In this document: positions 1-6,900 of the stretch, one piece after another
Layout of the letters: the number at the start of each line of letters is the position of its first letter
Numbering within the stretch: position 1 is the first letter of the stretch
Source of the DNA: Pseudonocardia sp.
GTDB lineage: Bacteria; Actinomycetota; Actinomycetes; Mycobacteriales; Pseudonocardiaceae
Assembly: GCF_025465255.1 (NCBI RefSeq)
Contig: NZ_JAODNI010000077.1
Location: 1-39,049 of the forward strand
DNA: 39,049 nucleotides
Reading direction: 5' to 3'
Program-made: the position numbers and the translations under genes
The notes under the pieces: generated by a model
Databases searched by the model: none
Told to the model about the DNA's origin: nothing
The model's input: only the letters and a program-made list of their open reading frames with translations

Positions 1-2
1 CG

Positions 3-800
3 GCGGCGGCCCCGGTCGCCGCGGCCGCCGCCGCACCGGCCCCGACGGCACCGAAACCGGCTGCCGCCACCACCCCCGCCGTGCCCACCGACGCCCGCGA
101 CGAGGTGGTCCAGCTCTCGCGGATGCGCCTCGCCGTCGCGGCGGGGATGAAGGCGTCCCAGACCGCCACCGCGTCCGTCTGGACGTCGGTCGAGGTCGAC
201 TTCGACAACGTCGAGCAGGTCCGCAGGAAGCACAAGGACCGGTTCAGGAAGGAGACGGGCTCGTCGCTGAGCTACCTGCCCTTCATCTCCCGGGCCGTCG
301 TCGACGCGCTCCGGGCGTACCCCACCGTCAACTCCTCGATCGACATCGAGGCGAAGGCGATGACGCTGCACCCGTACGTCAACCTCGGCATCGCGGTGGA
401 CCTGGACCAGCAGGGCCTCGTCGTCCCGGTGCTCAAGGACGCCGACGGGCTCAACATGCGGGGGATCGCCAAGGGCATCACGTCGATGGCCGCGGCGGCG
501 CGGGGCAAGAAGCTGGGCATGGCGGACATGACCGGGTCGACGTTCACGATCACCAACCCCGGCCCGTTCGCGAGCTGGGCGTCGGCGCCGATCATCAACC
601 AGCCGAACACCGGGATCCTCTGCACCGACGGCGTGAAGCGGCGTCCGGTGGCGGTCGGAGACATGATCGCCATCCATCCGACCGGGATCATCGGGCTGGT
701 CTACGATCACCGGGCGTTCGACGGCTCGACGGCCTCGCTGTTCCTCATGCACATCCGGGACTCGCTGGAGCAGCGCGACTGGGAGGCGGAGGTCGGCTGA
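3..800 (+). CDS. 2-oxo-acid dehydrogenase E2 component, catalytic domain (5' end outside window)
   Basis: The C-terminal part of a dihydrolipoamide acyltransferase, the E2 core that moves acyl groups from lipoyl arms to CoA. The frame is open from the first bases: about 26 Ala/Pro-rich residues (an E2 interdomain linker) precede the catalytic domain, so the GTG at 81 is an internal valine codon and not a start. The catalytic domain carries the TNPGPF segment, the INQPN segment near the active-site channel and the C-terminal DHRAFDG motif with the acyltransferase histidine. Lipoyl and E1/E3-binding domains must lie upstream of the window. The substrate (pyruvate, 2-oxoglutarate, branched-chain or acetoin) cannot be told from this part. 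The next gene starts one base after the stop, so the two are probably co-transcribed. Confidence 0.9.
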   Translation, partial: AAAPVAAAAAAPAPTAPKPAAATTPAVPTDARDEVVQLSRMRLAVAAGMKASQTATASVWTSVEVDFDNVEQVRRKHKDRFRKETGSSLSYLPFISRAVVDALRAYPTVNSSIDIEAKAMTLHPYVNLGIAVDLDQQGLVVPVLKDADGLNMRGIAKGITSMAAAARGKKLGMADMTGSTFTITNPGPFASWASAPIINQPNTGILCTDGVKRRPVAVGDMIAIHPTGIIGLVYDHRAFDGSTASLFLMHIRDSLEQRDWEAEVG

Positions 801-801
801 G

Positions 802-1359
802 GTGCCCGCAACCGGTGCCGAGCCCGTCACCGTGACGGTCGCGCGCAGGGTCGCCCCGGGCCGTGAGGCGGACTTCGAGGAGTGGAGCGCGGGGCTGACC
901 GCGACCGTGTCCACCTTCCCCGGGTACCTCGGCGCGGGGATGCCCCGGCCCGGGCACCTCGGCGAGCCCTGGCACGTCGTCTTCCGGTTCGACAGCCCCG
1001 CGCACCTCGCCGGGTGGGAGTCCTCGCCGGAACGCCGCTCGGTGCTCGACGCGGGGGAGGAGCTCGTGCACTCCACGGACGTCCACCGGATCAGCGGTCT
1101 CGAGACGTGGTTCGCCCTGCCCGGGCGGACCGCTCCGGCGCCGCCCCGCTGGAAGATGTTCGTCGTCTCCGCGGCGGGCATCTACCTGCTGAACGTGCTG
1201 CTCGCGCTGGCCTACGGCTGGTCGGTGGCGCACTGGGCGCTGCCGGCGCGGACCGCCGCCGTGTCGGTCCCGGTGACGGCGCTGATGACCTGGCTGGTGA
1301 TGCCGCGCGCGGCCCGGCTGCCGCAGAACTGGCTCTACGCCCCGGATCGCAGGATCTGA
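802..1359 (+). CDS. ABM-domain protein with C-terminal membrane segments
   Basis: A 185-residue protein with an N-terminal ferredoxin-like antibiotic-biosynthesis-monooxygenase (ABM) domain at about residues 8-100: a VTVARRVAPGRE-type opening strand, then a helix with the FPGYLG motif and an FRFDSPAHLAGWESS segment. Two hydrophobic segments follow (about 118-140 and 145-165) and a short basic tail. ABM domains are found in cofactor-free monooxygenases, haem-degrading enzymes and many uncharacterised proteins; the membrane-anchored form is common in actinobacteria and its role is unclear. The GTG start follows the E2 stop by one base, indicating translational coupling. The family is clear; the reaction is not. 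Confidence 0.8.
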   Translation: MPATGAEPVTVTVARRVAPGREADFEEWSAGLTATVSTFPGYLGAGMPRPGHLGEPWHVVFRFDSPAHLAGWESSPERRSVLDAGEELVHSTDVHRISGLETWFALPGRTAPAPPRWKMFVVSAAGIYLLNVLLALAYGWSVAHWALPARTAAVSVPVTALMTWLVMPRAARLPQNWLYAPDRRI

Positions 1360-1383
1360 CCCGTACCGACGAAGGGAACACCC

Positions 1384-1950
1384 ATGCCCCACTTCCTGGT
1401 CTCCGGCATCGCCGAGCTCGTGTCGGACGTGGCCGCCGCGCTGCGCGAGAACGGCGCGACGGCCGTCGAGGTCGACGACCTCGCGGACGTCCCGAAGGCC
1501 TGCGAGGAGGCCGGGCCGGGTGCGTTCGACGGCTACGTCCAACTGCCCGCGGCCTTCGATGTCCAGGGCGGCAGTGTCGTGCAGCGCGTCCACCACTTCT
1601 TCGCCGACGGCGTGCTGGCCCGCTTCCCGGCGGTGTCCGCCGCGATTCCGTGCCTCACCCCGGACGCGCGCCTCACGTTCGTCCTGGGGGTGCTGCCGCC
1701 CGAGGTCTCGACCGACGACGACGTGGCGGCCCGCGCGGCGCTCGTCCGGATCCTGGGCCACGCCTCGCGGGCCGACGGACCGGAGGGGCTGCGGGTGAGC
1801 GTGCTCGAGTCGGGTACGTCTGCGGAGGAGATCGCGCAGACGGCGTCGGGGCGGCGGCCGGCCAGCGGCCACCGGGCCGACGGGTACGCCGGCGACTCCT
1901 ACGCCGACTGGCGCGTGGAGATCCTGGGCCTGATGTCCGTGGAGGGGTGA
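1384..1950 (+). CDS. Rossmann-like (degenerate SDR-type) protein of unknown function
   Basis: A 188-residue soluble protein preceded by GAAGGGA about 7 bases before the ATG. The order of elements (an LVSGIAELVSDVAAALRENGA opening, a VEVDDLADVPKA stretch, an AAIPCLTPDARLTFVLG strand and a late helix) recalls a short-chain dehydrogenase fold. However, the glycine-rich TGxxxGxG dinucleotide loop is replaced and there is no YxxxK catalytic pair. It may be a non-catalytic SDR relative acting as a partner or scaffold. It sits between the ABM protein and a granule-like helical protein with gaps of 24 and 1 bases, so all three are probably one transcript. I do not recognise a named family with certainty. 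Confidence 0.7.
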   Translation: MPHFLVSGIAELVSDVAAALRENGATAVEVDDLADVPKACEEAGPGAFDGYVQLPAAFDVQGGSVVQRVHHFFADGVLARFPAVSAAIPCLTPDARLTFVLGVLPPEVSTDDDVAARAALVRILGHASRADGPEGLRVSVLESGTSAEEIAQTASGRRPASGHRADGYAGDSYADWRVEILGLMSVEG

Positions 1951-1951
1951 G

Positions 1952-2350
1952 ATGGCAGACGACGAGCAACGGGACAGGACCGGCCCGGAGAACCCGGTCA
2001 CCGCGTTCGCCCAGCAGCTGCGGGACGCGGCGGACCGGATGATGACGGGCTGGCCGGGGCTCCCGGGGATGCCGGGGATGCCGAAGCCGCCGGCGGCCGC
2101 CCTGGCCGGCGCGGGGTCGCCGATGCCGCTGCCCCCCGCGACCGCATCGGCCCACCAGCTGCAGGGCGTCCTCGCCGACCTGGGTGCCCGCCGTGCCCAG
2201 GTGCAGGCGCTGTGCACCCAGCTCACGGCGTTCGACGAGCAGCTCGCGGCGCTCGAGGCGAGCCTGCGGCCGCTGCACGAGTGGGCGAAGACCTGGGCGG
2301 ACGTCGAGGGTGCGGCCACCAGCATGTGGCGGCCGCCGGAGCGGCCCTGA
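1952..2350 (+). CDS. PHA-granule-associated-like helical protein
   Basis: A 132-residue protein. It has an acidic N-terminus, an amphipathic stretch (about 15-35), a low-complexity Pro/Gly/Met linker (about 36-72, repeating GMPGMP-like units) and a long C-terminal helix (about 75-125) with heptad-like Leu/Ala spacing ending in an LRPLHEWAKTWADVE segment. That last segment resembles tails of phasins and PHA-synthase accessory subunits. With a class I PHA synthase and a second phasin-like gene in the neighbourhood, a granule-surface or synthase-accessory role is reasonable. This is inference from composition and context; there is no catalytic motif. The ATG lies one base after the upstream stop. 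Confidence 0.65.
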   Translation: MADDEQRDRTGPENPVTAFAQQLRDAADRMMTGWPGLPGMPGMPKPPAAALAGAGSPMPLPPATASAHQLQGVLADLGARRAQVQALCTQLTAFDEQLAALEASLRPLHEWAKTWADVEGAATSMWRPPERP

Positions 2351-2372
2351 CCCCGACCTGCCTACCGCCCCG

Positions 2373-3428
2373 TCAGTGCGCGACCTGCAACCCCAGCAGC
2401 CCGGCCGCGTTGTCCCACAGGATCGCCCGCGTCGACTCCCGGTCCAGGCCGAGGCCGCGCACCGTGTCCAGGGGCGCCCGGTCCCCGAGCTCGAAGGGAT
2501 GGTCCGTCCCGAGCAGGACGTGCCCCGCGCCGACGTCCTCCACGAGGCGGCGCAGCCGCGTGGGGTCGAACACCGCGGTGTCGTAGTAGAGCCGGTCGGT
2601 GAACTCGCTCGGCTTCACCCGGGTCGTGCGGGCGACGTCCTTGCGCTCCCAGCCCATGTCCAGGCGCCCGCGCAGCGCCGGCAGGCAGCCGCCGCCGTGG
2701 GCGAGGCACAGGTTCAGCGGGAACCGTTCGAGGACCCGGCCGAAGACCAGGCGCGCCACCGAGAGCGCGGTCTCCATCGGGTACCCGACGAGCTGCGGGA
2801 GCCAGAAGTCGGCCTGCCGGTGCGGGTCCGGGACGCCGCTGGGGTGCAGGAACACGAAGGTGCGGCGCTCGGACAGCAGCGCCCACAGGTCGTCGTTGAC
2901 GGGGTCGTCGAGGTCCCGGCCGCCGCCGCGGCTGCCGATCGCGATGCCGGCGAGGCCGAGGTCGTCCAGCGCCCGGCGGGCCTCGCCGGCGGCCTCCGGC
3001 CAGCCCAGCGGGACCGAGCCCAGGCCCAGCAGCCGGTCCGGGGCGTCCGCGACGTACCCGACGAGCTCGTCGTTGCCCTGCGCCACGATGTCGGCGGCGA
3101 AGCGCCGCTCGTCCGCGGTGGAGCAGAAGAGGAAGGGCGGCAACGACACCGCGTGCCGTTCCACCCCGACCGCATCCATCTCGGAGAGCCGGACGTCGAC
3201 GTCGTACTGGGACCGGGCCAGCGGCAGCGATGCCCGCGGCCCGACCCCGCTCACCCGCGGATCCAGCCGCACGACGCCGTCCGGTACCCCGGTCAGGTCC
3301 GCCAGGCCGCGCTCGGCGAGGCGCTCGAGCAGCGGCAGCGGCATGGCGTGCGCGTGGACGTCGATCGCACCGGCCGTCGGGGCCGTCACCGCCGCGGCCG
3401 GTGCCTGCTGTGAACCGTTGAGCCCCAT
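2373..3428 (-). CDS. Amidohydrolase family 2 protein, ACMSD-like (de)carboxylase/hydrolase
   Basis: A 351-residue TIM-barrel metal enzyme of the ACMSD-type amidohydrolase group. Visible metal/active-site elements are the N-terminal DVHAH motif (about residues 23-27), FLHPSG, CLAHGGG and the late GTDHPF motif. Members decarboxylate 2-amino-3-carboxymuconate semialdehyde or 5-carboxy-2-hydroxymuconate semialdehyde, or act on oxalomesaconate and pyrone dicarboxylate in the 4,5-cleavage pathway. It is divergent from ligA/ligB across 158 bp, so a job on the ring-cleavage product is likely, but which one cannot be read from sequence alone. I place the start at the ATG at 3428, which has a purine-rich GGGGGA upstream; a GTG at 3467 would add 13 low-complexity residues. 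Confidence 0.85.
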   Translation of the reverse strand: MGLNGSQQAPAAAVTAPTAGAIDVHAHAMPLPLLERLAERGLADLTGVPDGVVRLDPRVSGVGPRASLPLARSQYDVDVRLSEMDAVGVERHAVSLPPFLFCSTADERRFAADIVAQGNDELVGYVADAPDRLLGLGSVPLGWPEAAGEARRALDDLGLAGIAIGSRGGGRDLDDPVNDDLWALLSERRTFVFLHPSGVPDPHRQADFWLPQLVGYPMETALSVARLVFGRVLERFPLNLCLAHGGGCLPALRGRLDMGWERKDVARTTRVKPSEFTDRLYYDTAVFDPTRLRRLVEDVGAGHVLLGTDHPFELGDRAPLDTVRGLGLDRESTRAILWDNAAGLLGLQVAH

Positions 3429-3586
3429 CCGTGATCCCCCTCGTCCCCCGAAGCCGGGCCGACCCACTGTCGCCGCCGGGCCGCGGGGCCACCACGTCCT
3501 CTCACTGGTCGGAAGACGGGCACGGAGCCGTGTGGGGAGCCGGGCGCGCGTGCGAATCTGCGGTCGGAGCCATCAGGAGGAGAGCG

Positions 3587-3880
3587 ATGAGTCTCTACCA
3601 GCTGCATCGATGCGTGTACGACTGGGTCCGCGCCGGTGAGGTGAACAGCGGCACCGACGTCGACGGCCGGCTGAACTTCGACGACACCGTCTACGAGCTC
3701 AGCGTCGACGAGCGCAAGGCGTTCGTGGACCGCGACGTGGCCGGGCTCTACCAGCTCGGCCTGCACCAGGTCCTGCTCAACAGGTTCTGCCGCGCCGCCG
3801 GGTTCGCGCGCGACGACTACCGCAAGATCCTCGAGCCGTTCGGGGAGACGGAGGAGAGGAGGGGCCGGTGGCAGAGATAG
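3587..3880 (+). CDS. ligA: LigA-type small subunit of class III extradiol dioxygenase
   Basis: A 97-residue all-helical protein of the LigA superfamily, the non-catalytic alpha subunit that caps the active site of protocatechuate 4,5-dioxygenase-type enzymes. Recognisable are the YQLHRCVYDW opening, the LSVDERKAFVDRDVAGLYQLG core and a NRFCRAAGF segment. The start is decided by a perfect AGGAGG six bases before the ATG; the upstream extension of this frame is non-coding. The 3' end overlaps the catalytic subunit gene by 13 bases, which favours stoichiometric, coupled synthesis. It is shorter than the Sphingobium LigA and close to a minimal LigA domain. Confidence 0.9.
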   Translation: MSLYQLHRCVYDWVRAGEVNSGTDVDGRLNFDDTVYELSVDERKAFVDRDVAGLYQLGLHQVLLNRFCRAAGFARDDYRKILEPFGETEERRGRWQR

Positions 3881-4734
3881 TCCTGGCGTACTGCGCCTCG
3901 CACGCGCCGATGATGTCCTCGGCGAGGATGGCGGCGCCGGAGGCGCAGCGGAAGAACTTCTTCGGGGCCCTGGAGTACCTGAAGGACCAGGCGGTCGAGC
4001 GCGGCGTGCAGGCGTGCGTCGTCCTCTCCAACGAGCACTTCACCAACTTCTTCCTGGAGAACTTCCCGCAGATCTGCATCGGGGTCGGGGAGAAGAACTG
4101 GGGCCCGACGGAGGAGTGGCTGCCGATCGACAAGGTGTGGATCCCCGGCCACGAGGGCCTGGCGAACCACATCGCGCGCTACACCCTCGACCACGGCTTC
4201 GATCCCGCGTTCTCCCACCAGCTCGAGCTGGACCACGGGATCATGACCGTCTACTACGAGCTCGACAACGAGATGAAGCTGCCGCTCGTGCCGATCGTGC
4301 AGAACTGCGCGGTCCCGCCGCTCATGCCGGTGCGCCGGGCCTACGAGTTCGGCAAGCAGCTCGGGGACGCGATCCGCTCCTACACCGGGCTGCAGCGGGT
4401 CGCGGTCGTCGGGGCCGGCGGCCTGTCGCACTTCATCGGTAACCCCCGCGTCGGCGACATCGTCGAGGACCACGACCGGTGGTTCCTCGAACGGCTCGAG
4501 CGCGGCGAGGTCGAGCAGATCCTGGACATGCCGGACAGCGAGATCGAGCTGGCGGGCAACGGGAACCACGAGATGCGAAGCTGGCTCGCGGTCGCGGGAG
4601 CGATGGCGCCGCTGACGTCGACGACGCTGGCCTACGAGCCCGTCCACCCGTGGATCACGGGAATGGGCGTCGCGCAGTGGGACACCACCGGAACGCAGCA
4701 AGGAACCAGGCAGAACCAGGAGGAGCCGGCATGA
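3868..4734 (+). CDS. ligB: LigB-type catalytic subunit of class III extradiol ring-cleavage dioxygenase
   Basis: A 288-residue Fe(II) dioxygenase of the LigB/DODA superfamily that opens catecholic rings next to the hydroxyls. The expected residues are present: metal ligands His12 (ASHAP), His57 (SNEHF) and Glu235 (NHEMRSW), and catalytic His188 (GGLSHF). His12 coincides with the numbering in Sphingobium LigB. Protocatechuate 4,5-cleavage is the default call; gallate, O-methylgallate or protocatechuate 2,3-cleavage remain possible, because LigB homologues switch regiochemistry and substrate. GTG start inside ligA; its stop overlaps the next ATG (ATGA), so three genes are coupled. The QuiC-type dehydratase about 8 kb away would supply protocatechuate. 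Confidence 0.9.
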   Translation: MAEIVLAYCASHAPMMSSARMAAPEAQRKNFFGALEYLKDQAVERGVQACVVLSNEHFTNFFLENFPQICIGVGEKNWGPTEEWLPIDKVWIPGHEGLANHIARYTLDHGFDPAFSHQLELDHGIMTVYYELDNEMKLPLVPIVQNCAVPPLMPVRRAYEFGKQLGDAIRSYTGLQRVAVVGAGGLSHFIGNPRVGDIVEDHDRWFLERLERGEVEQILDMPDSEIELAGNGNHEMRSWLAVAGAMAPLTSTTLAYEPVHPWITGMGVAQWDTTGTQQGTRQNQEEPA

Positions 4735-5006
4735 CCAGCACACCGGACGTCAGTGGCCAGGTCGAAGCGGCCACCCAGCGGGTCCGCGAGCTCAGCGAGC
4801 GGGTCATGGAGCAGGCGAAGTCCAACGGACTGGCCTGGCTGGAGGGCTACGAGCGCGTCCTGAAGAACATGCTGGACCTCGAGGAGCAGGCGGCGAAGGG
4901 CACCGGTGCGGACTGGGCGGGAACCCTGGCCAGCACGCACGCCAACTTCGTCCGCGAGACCTCCGAGGTCGTGTTCGGGGTCATGCGCGACCAGATGAAG
5001 CGCTGA
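4731..5006 (+). CDS. Small phasin-like helical protein
   Basis: A 91-residue protein made almost wholly of amphipathic helices: about 10-35 (QVEAATQRVRELSERVMEQAK), 38-55 and 65-90 with an ANFVRETSEVVFGVMRDQ segment. The length, lack of cysteine and helix pattern fit small phasin-like proteins that coat polyhydroxyalkanoate granules. Its ATG overlaps the stop of the dioxygenase gene (ATGA) and an AGGAGG-like site lies 5-10 bases upstream, so it is translated with ring cleavage. A structural partner of the dioxygenase is an alternative, since function is inferred from shape and context only. Confidence 0.75.
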   Translation: MTSTPDVSGQVEAATQRVRELSERVMEQAKSNGLAWLEGYERVLKNMLDLEEQAAKGTGADWAGTLASTHANFVRETSEVVFGVMRDQMKR

Positions 5007-5013
5007 GCCTGTC

Positions 5014-5847
5014 GTGATCAGCGGAACCACGACCCTGATCGCCCACATCGGCTATCCCACGTTCGCGTTCAAGGCGCCGCTCATCTACAACCCGTGGTTC
5101 GAGAAGAACGACATCGACGCCGTGGTGGTGCCGATGGGGGTGAAGGCGGAGGACTACCGCGAGACGCTGCCCCGGCTGTTCGGCCTGACGAACATCCGCG
5201 GCGCGCTGGTGACGATGCCGCACAAGGTGGTCACCTGCGAGCTGGTGGACGAGCTGAGCCCGGTCGCGACCGTGGCCGGGGCGGCGAACGCGATCCTGCG
5301 CCGGGAGGACGGCACGCTGCTGGGCGACCAGTTCGACGGCGCCGGCTTCGTCCGGGGCGTGGAACGCAAGGGATTCCCCCTCGCCGGGAAGCGGGTGCTG
5401 GTCGTGGGGAACGGCGGGGTGGGGTCGCCGATCGCCGCGTCGCTCGCGGGGGCCGGCGTCGGCGAGATCGGCCTGTTCGACCCGAACTCCTCCGCGTCGG
5501 AGGCGCTCGCCGGCCGGCTCGCCGACCAGTACCCGGACATCACCGTCACCGTCGGCTCGAAGGACCCGGACGGCTACGACCTCGTCGTCAACGCCACGCC
5601 GCTCGGGATGAACGACGGCGACCCGCTGCCGTGCGACGTCGACCGGATCGCCCCGACGACCTTCGTCGGGGAGGTCGTGATGAAGCAGACGATCACGCCG
5701 TTCCTCGCGGCCGCACAGGCCAAGGGCTGCCCCATCCAGGTCGGCTCGGACATGCTGTTCGAGATGATCCCGGCCTACGTCGAGTTCTTCGGGTTCGGCA
5801 CGGCGACGCCCGAGGAGCTCCGCGCGGTCTCGCAGATCAAGGCCTGA
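5014..5847 (+). CDS. Shikimate dehydrogenase-family oxidoreductase with altered substrate-binding motif
   Basis: A 277-residue two-domain protein of the AroE/YdiB/quinate dehydrogenase family, NAD(P)-dependent oxidoreductases of shikimate-type compounds. It keeps catalytic Lys71 (TMPHK), Asp108 (GDQFDG), Asn92 (GAANAIL) and a nucleotide loop GNGGVG at 132-137, followed by acidic/polar FDPNSS rather than an NRT-type loop, which may favour NAD. It lacks the N-terminal SxS serine pair that holds the shikimate carboxylate: the aligned positions are Phe19 and Ala21 (context GYPTFAFKAP). A substrate other than plain shikimate is therefore likely. It lies in the catabolic operon, not with biosynthetic aro genes. 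GTG start without a strong ribosome site. Confidence 0.85.
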   Translation: MISGTTTLIAHIGYPTFAFKAPLIYNPWFEKNDIDAVVVPMGVKAEDYRETLPRLFGLTNIRGALVTMPHKVVTCELVDELSPVATVAGAANAILRREDGTLLGDQFDGAGFVRGVERKGFPLAGKRVLVVGNGGVGSPIAASLAGAGVGEIGLFDPNSSASEALAGRLADQYPDITVTVGSKDPDGYDLVVNATPLGMNDGDPLPCDVDRIAPTTFVGEVVMKQTITPFLAAAQAKGCPIQVGSDMLFEMIPAYVEFFGFGTATPEELRAVSQIKA

Positions 5848-5850
5848 GCG

Positions 5851-6900
5851 GTGCACGCCGTGAGCGCCCCCGACGTCACCGAGGTGGCGCCGGGGGTGCA
5901 CCGGCTCGCCCTGCCGCTCGGCATCCACGGCGTCCCGACGGTCGGCGCGTACCTGCTGCGCGGGTCCGCCGGCACCGGTGACGTGCTGGTGGACTGCGGG
6001 ATCGCGGCCGCCACGACACCCGACGGGGACCCGGGCCCGGACGGCACCGCCGCGATCGAGGCGGCGCTCGCGGCCTGCGGCCGGCGGCTGGAGGACATCG
6101 CGCTGCTGGTCGTCACCCACGCCCACATCGACCACTTCGGCCTGGCCGGGGAGGTCGTGCGGCGCAGCGGCGGCGAGCTCTGGATGCACCGCGACACCCG
6201 GCTGGACCTCGACAAGTACGCCGACCCCGACGAGGCGGTGGACCGGCGGATGCTGATGCTCGCCGACCACGGCCTCTACGGCCCCGAGCTCACCGAGAGC
6301 TCCGTGGGGCTGCGGGACTGGATGCCCGTCATGCCGTCGATCGGCAGGCCCGACCGGATGCTCACCGGTGGGGAACGGATCACCGCGGGGGACCGGAGCT
6401 GGGAGGTCGTGCACACGCCCGGCCACTCCGACGGGCACGTCTGTCTCTGGTCGGCGGCCGATCGCGTGCTGTGCTCCGGGGACCACCTGCTGCAGGTCGT
6501 GTCCCCGCCGGTGACGTTCGAGCGCGGCTTCGCCCGGGACCCGATGGGCGCCTACCTGGACTCGCTGGAGCGGGTCGAGGCGCTGGCGCCGGACCTCGTC
6601 CTGCCGGGGCACGGCCCGCCCTTCCGCGACGGGGCCCGCCGCGCGGCATCGATCGCCGGGAACAAGCGGCGCCGGCTGGCGCAGGTCCGGGAGCTCGTCG
6701 AGGAGCGGCCGCGCACGGTCACCGACATCACCGGGACGGTGTTCCGGCAGGCGCTCACCGGCGCCCAGCGCCACTTCGCGATGGCCGAGATCCTGGCCTA
6801 CCTCGCCCACCACGAGACCCGGGGCGTCCTGGAGCGCGGCCGCCGCCCGGACGGGGTCTTCGTCTGGCGCCCCGCCGACCACGAGGAGAACGCCCCATGA
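5851..6900 (+). CDS. Metallo-beta-lactamase-fold hydrolase
   Basis: A 349-residue MBL-fold protein with the HxHxDH zinc motif THAHIDH (His90, His92, Asp94, His95), His192 in HTPGHSDGH, Asp211 in CSGDHLL and a late LPGHGPPF histidine. A C-terminal helical extension (about 265-349) follows the barrel, as in glyoxalase II-like/LACTB2-like hydrolases. The family hydrolyses thioesters, lactones or phosphoesters; in a ring-cleavage operon a lactone or CoA-thioester substrate is a fair guess but not shown. The GTG at 5851 follows the previous stop by 3 bases; a second GTG at 5860 could be the true start. The stop overlaps the next ATG. Confidence 0.85.
   Translation: MHAVSAPDVTEVAPGVHRLALPLGIHGVPTVGAYLLRGSAGTGDVLVDCGIAAATTPDGDPGPDGTAAIEAALAACGRRLEDIALLVVTHAHIDHFGLAGEVVRRSGGELWMHRDTRLDLDKYADPDEAVDRRMLMLADHGLYGPELTESSVGLRDWMPVMPSIGRPDRMLTGGERITAGDRSWEVVHTPGHSDGHVCLWSAADRVLCSGDHLLQVVSPPVTFERGFARDPMGAYLDSLERVEALAPDLVLPGHGPPFRDGARRAASIAGNKRRRLAQVRELVEERPRTVTDITGTVFRQALTGAQRHFAMAEILAYLAHHETRGVLERGRRPDGVFVWRPADHEENAP

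Noticed and set aside
1..80. GC-rich simple repeat at the window start
   Set aside because: It is the coding linker of the E2 protein (Ala/Pro), not a DNA repeat element.
81..83. GTG as start of the E2 gene
   Set aside because: The frame is open upstream into an Ala/Pro linker and the codon falls inside that linker; the real start is outside the window.
3521..3532. CACGG-AG-CCGTG dyad between the amidohydrolase and ligA genes
   Set aside because: Arms of five bases are too short to separate from chance at this base composition, although the location is promoter-like.
3431..3586. N-terminal extension of ligA
   Set aside because: The extension is low complexity and upstream of a perfect AGGAGG that marks the ATG at 3587.
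4981..6882. 633-codon minus-strand open frame
   Set aside because: Antisense to the shikimate-dehydrogenase-like and MBL genes, which have clear motifs; no domain is seen in the antisense product.
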